Part shown: positions 59,141 to 64,000 of the stretch, piece after piece
Layout of the letters: the number at the start of each line of letters is the position of its first letter
Position numbering within the stretch: the first letter of the stretch is position 1
Source: Lithospermum erythrorhizon
Lineage: Eukaryota > Streptophyta > Magnoliopsida > Boraginales > Boraginaceae
Direction of reading: 5' to 3'
Assembly (NCBI GenBank): GCA_019722365.1
Contig: JADFUC010001573.1
Location: 1-64,000 of the forward strand
Length of the DNA: 64,000 bases
Notes under the pieces: model-generated
The model's database searches: none
What the model saw: only the letters and a program-made list of their open reading frames with translations
Told to the model about the DNA's origin: nothing
Program-made: the position numbers and the translations under genes

Positions 59141-61124
59141 TACCAAGATAGTTGGCAATATATTACCGATACTTAGATCTAGTACTGAGGTGTCAAGGAT
59201 CTTATATACATACAAATCCAATGACATAAACTACGTTTGAATCAGTTTATAATGAGGCGGGTTCTTCATTGATTATGTGAAACTACATGACTATAGTTGA
59301 CATGCTATTTCAGGGTCTTTTACTTGGGCTAGGATTAGGCCAAGTGCTTGGATGATTAAATAAAGTACAGAACAGGAATTGCTTCAAGCATGATCATTTG
59401 TCTGTCTAAGTGCAAAGCTATGCGTCAGCAGTTATTATCAGGATAAATCTGACCGGTTACAAGCTTTAAGGTGGCCACGTCGTTGCTTAAATTTTGGTGG
59501 TGAAGTTAATATTATTTAACTTTATTTAACCATGCATAGATAAGCATATTCAAGCAACATGCACAACATGAAAATAAATAAATAACACACATTTATTAGA
59601 TATAGATATGACCCCTAGGACCTATTACATCCTTAACAGAGTGAAATGCTAACATAAGTCTAAATAAGCGCAACAAATTGCGAGTCTTGTATTCTTGACT
59701 CCTTTAGAAACTTACAAGTTCTCCAGTGCGTCTTTGTGGATATGCTATCTTCAATGCCTGTTAGTACAGCCTTACTACTCCTAACCCAACTTGTGACATG
59801 CGAGGGCTTGTGGGTAAATGAATACAAGAATAAAAAATACGACTCGGCGGTGGATTTCTGACATTCGATACGGACTATAAATGACAAATTAAAAACAGAT
59901 TCATATCTAAATACACTCTTTTCCATTTCCATAACAATATATATGGGAAAAACATTAAAACAAATAAATGCATAATAAATAATATCACTTATTAAAGTAA
60001 GTAAGTTAAATGTGTTCATAATTGACTAATTAGTACCCATTTATTTTTTACAATTAATGTAAAATTTTGAATTTAAATATATTTTACATGATTAATGATA
60101 ATTATTTACAATAATTATCAGTCACTTAAATCATGGAATGTTAATACAAGTAATTAACTCCAAAATTTAAAATTTAAAAGTCACCAGAAACTGAAACATA
60201 TTTTCAAAATTATCAATTAATGAAAGCCATTATGAAAGGGAAATATAAATCAAATTTATTATCCATTCAAGAGATATATATTCAAGTATCTTAATGACAA
60301 AATTTATGATTTAACATTTAAACAAAATTAATAGTACCAATAATTTTCCGAGCCAAAAACTAATTACAAAATTACATTTAGGGTTTCTATAAGCGGACTG
60401 ACGAACGCCCGAGCGACCAAAACGCCGGCCTCCGGCCACCCACGGCCGGCTTACTTTGGCGCCGGCGGTGCGGTCAATGGGCTTAAATGGCGCCGGGAGG
60501 AGGTCGCGGATTGGTAATTCATTTAGGTTTTCGTTTTAGGATTAATTGCAACTTTTGTAAAAACTTGTTTGGAGGCTCTAAAAATTTAAAAATTCTGGGA
60601 TTTTCTTGAACATCAACAATATTATTAGTGAACACGTCAAGTGGTAATTTATCAAGAAACACTTCTGATTTTGATTAAACCCAAAACAATCAGAAATTCA
60701 ATAGAATTTTGGGTACTTGAGGGGGCAAAAACATTCTGTGGAAAAAGCTCAGCATGAGAACCTCCAAGGGATCAAGAACACACAGATTTAATTTCATATT
60801 TTCACAAATTTCTCATGAAACCTATTTATGGGAGATAGAAAGAAATATTCTACCTCGAATTAAAAATGCGAAATTAATCAATTTTTTCGTCCTTCGATTC
60901 ATGAAACAATTAAATAAACATCAAATGCATCAAAATCAATTCATGAAATGATGATTCCAGCTTCATGTGAAGCATATATAAAAATGGAGTTGACTTTTTC
61001 ATATTATATATTCATCAATTGAATATATAAATCATGAAATAATCAAAATTAACTATTTAACTATATCAACACACAATCTAAAATTAGATAAAAATATATC
61101 AAACTTGGTAAGGCTGCGAGGCCA
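59141..61124 (-). other. element E untranslated leader
   Basis: Carries inverted-repeat arms at 59595-59613 and 59899-59919, the GC island 60373-60522 with the telo-box-like AAACCCTAA (minus strand), the A/T-rich tract, and a primer-binding region next to the LTR (minus TGGCCTCGCAGCC, about 61107-61119). Confidence 0.7.
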
Positions 61125-62076
61125 TTGGGAATACAGTATGAATTCGTTTGTGATAAACGCCAAATTCGCACATCGGATCCTCAAAATGATATAAAACAAT
61201 CTAATACATAATTAACAATTATGAATACGAAAATTTACTTCTGAGATGCCGGTAAGTCTATCTCCAGATGCTGAAGCCTCTTTGAGATTTCCATTCGTTG
61301 AGCACTTCAAATGTAGTGCCTCAGTTGGCGGATTGCACACGGGGAGAGGTTGAATCCTACGTTGTGTTTTGCCTAGAGCGTAGGTTGATTTGGATGAAAA
61401 GAATCAGAGGAAAATTTTTCAATTCTCCTGGCGTGCTTTTACCGACGTATGGAGAAAATGTGGAGGAGGAGGATTTTTCATTTCATTTCATGAAAAATCA
61501 AACTTGTGTTGAAAACCTAATAGGTTTGATTGCCTTCTTATCAACACAATTAATGAGAAGGCCAGATTAAAATTTAATTAAACCGTTAAGTAAAATCAGA
61601 AGCCACTATGAGTTGTTAATAATGTATGATTCTCAACAGCAAGCTTCGAGGAATTCAATTCAGTGACTAATTAATTAATTAAGGGTTCATCTAATTTCTA
61701 TTTTACATTATCAATGTAAAATCCGATTGAGAATATTCGTTCATTACAATCAACTCTCATTGATTACAGCAAATGTAGTTTAATTTCGTACATGAAATAT
61801 AATCCAACGTCAACATGTATGTGTGGCCGCTACAGGCTGAGATAATAGTAAAGTTTGTATAATAATAATTGACCAATTACTATTATTATAGCGATTAATG
61901 GTAAGATCTAGCAATCATTTCGTAACCGCTTAAATTGTAAAGCGAGAACCCAGAGCTAGCCATACCAATTGATACATGATAATCATTTAACCAACCCAGT
62001 AATGAATTGATACACAATTATACTTAAGGAGCATGCAATACACGAAAGGAATCAATTCTCATTGATTTCCCAAACT
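61125..62076 (-). repeat. element E 5' LTR
   Basis: About 952 bp, aligned with 54077-55039. The high edge reads AGTTTGGGAAATC on the minus strand instead of TGTTGGAAATC, and the low edge is GGGAATACAGTATGAATT instead of GTTAGAATCTAGTATGAATT. Both ends therefore carry small changes. Confidence 0.8.
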
Positions 62077-64000
62077 GTTGAAGTATTCACGGTGAGAGGG
62101 CGCTTGCGCTTAACGAGGAATAGAGAAAGGGAGGATCTTGGTCGAGTCAAAATGCAGGATCTTGGCAGGATTTAGCGGAAGTAATAAAAATTGTGCAAGG
62201 GGAATAGGTACAGGGAGGCGGCGCTTGGTAGGTGTAGGCCTCTTCCTCGCAGTATTGTTGGTGGGCAGCCTGAGTCATAAGCGACCACCCACAGAGTGAG
62301 AGCCACACTTTTCTCTGAGAATCTCGGGGTCCATAGTAATTTCTGGAAATCACTTTGGCTACTTAGAAAAAGGGAATATTTGGTTGCCAGCTAATTTTTT
62401 AGAAGGAGGTAGCACCTTGACTCCTCATTTGCTTGACTACGGCCCGTGCATCTGAAAGATTAAGCATTAGGTCGAGAGAAAAGGAAGTAAAGCTAAGGAG
62501 ATTCAGCAGAAATATAAGGGGGTTATACTGATCAATAGGAGGCTTCCGGTTTGGTCAAAACTCTTTGAAGCCAGGGATCGAGACCCATGCATTTCGGATT
62601 AAACACCATTCTCTCAAAATACTTTATAATGAGGTTTATGAAAAGTCACTTCAAGTGGCGTCCCAGGCCTTAGTGAGTGGTTTCCTTAAATTTAGGGGTG
62701 CGATAACAGGAGGTCCCCGCCTCTTGGAAGCATCTCCCTCTGCATGAAATACCATTTGGAATGCCACCTAAACTTTAGCGATTTTGTCTTGGTCGACAAA
62801 AGATGTTTGCGTTTCGAGCGGCCCGAGAAGGAAATAAAGCGACCCCCAAATGTGAAGTGGTGTGCATGTTAAAGAAAGAGCGGAAACTATGGGGTTTTAT
62901 TCGGCATCCTATAAGCCACTATGAAATGGTAATATTGTACCCCTAAATAAATCCGCCTCGTTAGGCGACCTGGTGTGAGAGCAGCGTCGAGGAATCGCCA
63001 TATTAGCAAAAGGATCTTGGTCTTGGGAAAATTTCAAATATCCATAAGTGAACTCCACGGACCCAAGGCGGTATGATGCAGAATGCAAAAGGATTTGAGG
63101 TCCATTACCGTGATAGGTGAGTCGGGTCTTTGGGGAATCAACTGCGTAGGGCGGATGTGGAAGCCCCCAAGTGAGGGAATTCATGATCGAGCGCCCGGAC
63201 ATATCACAATTCAAGAAGACATGGGTTAAGCAAGAAAGCGAAGGAAATATCGAGAAATCATGAAGGACCAGAAACCACAGACATTTTGAGGAAAAGAAGG
63301 GGTCCAAGAAGCAGTCAAAATTGGGGATATAAGAACTTTTCTATTCCCATGCCCAAAATAACCCATGGCATCCCAGAACTTACTCGAAGAAGACGGAAAT
63401 CAAAGTAGGTTATACATACAAACCAAATCAGAGAGCCAATCCTAATAACCTAGAGTAATATCTAACGGCCACGATCAGAAGAGAATTCATGAAAGAGGGG
63501 AGGAAGCCTCGGCCGATTCGAAAGAGATACCACCTTGGAAAGAGATGATACAAGAGCAGCCGAAACTTTACCCCGATCTAATTAAGGAAATCTCGAAGAA
63601 GAACCATGAAAACACATACACCACCGAGTTTGCGGGTCTCTTTACGGGAAGATACATTATGTGAAAGGTAACATTATCGTGAAAGGTGTGAGAAGTTGAA
63701 GGATTGGGGTTAAAGGCGAAGAGAGAGATTGAGAGAGAAAGGAAGATGGAGAGTTTGACAATTAAAATCCAAAAGTACACAATTCACGGAGGTAAAAGTA
63801 CCTTTGCCTGGGGCTTATCACCCGAATGAGCTTTGTACTTTCATCCGAGGACACGTGTAAAGAGAAGCACTGGGTTATAGCGGGGAATGAGGAGATTGAA
63901 GTTGATGTGTGTTTCTTTTGTCTTTAATACATAAATGCACCTCCCTCGTAGTACATTCATTCTTAATTGCTATTTATTGCTTCAAATCATTTCAAAAATC
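62077..64000. other. unassigned sequence right of element E
   Basis: Less AT-rich than the retroelement leaders. Minus-strand frames at 62909-63307 (132 residues) and 63568-63780 (70 residues) have no recognised domain. On the minus strand, 63705-63790 is strongly pyrimidine-rich with CTCTCTC runs, like a plant 5' UTR or an LTR U5 region. It may be the continuation of the gypsy-like sequence interrupted by element E, or the start of a gene or LTR running off the window. Confidence 0.3.

Larger units (their letters stand above)
54077..62076 (-). mobile_element. element E: complete LARD-like element, reverse orientation
   Basis: 8.0 kb with both LTRs (54077-55039 and 61125-62076), 3' region, non-coding centre and long leader in the same arrangement as element C. 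The bases outside the two ends are GTAGA (54072-54076) and GTTGA (62077-62081), a possible 5-bp target duplication with one change. No coding motif of any retrotransposon protein is found inside. This is the most complete copy of the non-autonomous family here. Confidence 0.8.

Noticed and set aside
62909..63307. 132-residue open frame on the minus strand
   Set aside because: No motif or splice context that I recognise. Kept only as part of the unassigned right flank.

Overview
The window is nuclear DNA from a flowering plant, probably a eudicot. It is AT-rich, has one intron-bearing plant gene, and is otherwise mostly decayed plant transposable elements. I see no bacterial operons, CRISPR array, tRNA or rRNA gene.

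Layout. Positions 1-4310 hold GC-richer remnants and reverse-oriented pieces that look like long gypsy LTRs, with an array of TATA-rich palindromic repeats. Positions 4311-11985 hold pieces of a Ty1/copia family on the plus strand: a deletion derivative, then element A with recognisable gag, protease, integrase and reverse transcriptase remains. Element B (12199-21051, minus) is a near full-length copia element with two LTRs of about 1 kb. Positions 21052-31960 hold further LTR-like blocks, a MITE candidate and unassigned AT-rich DNA. A dead hAT transposase lies at about 32700-34480 (minus). The one intact gene is at 35417-36752 (plus): two exons, 194 residues, of a kind I recognise only as a conserved plant protein of unknown function. 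An AT-rich minisatellite at 37615-38430 follows it.

From 38440 on, three elements C (plus), D (minus, truncated) and E (minus) share leader, 3' region and LTR layout with A and B, but carry about 3 kb of shared non-coding sequence where gag-pol should be. They look like a large non-autonomous (LARD-like) family parasitic on the A/B copia family. Between D and E is a decayed Ty3/gypsy RNase H-integrase fragment (50990-52560). Positions 62077-64000 are unassigned.

How the parts work together: A/B-type relatives would supply Gag, RT and integrase, and C/D/E would supply only cis signals. Sequences kept in both groups (LTR ends, primer-binding region, a leader inverted repeat, a GC-rich leader island, an 18-bp 3' palindrome, the polypurine tract) are therefore the best candidates for packaging, priming and integration signals. 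No element copy has an intact reading frame, so all appear dead as sequenced. Boundaries of repeats are by eye and are good to roughly 5-50 bases unless stated.
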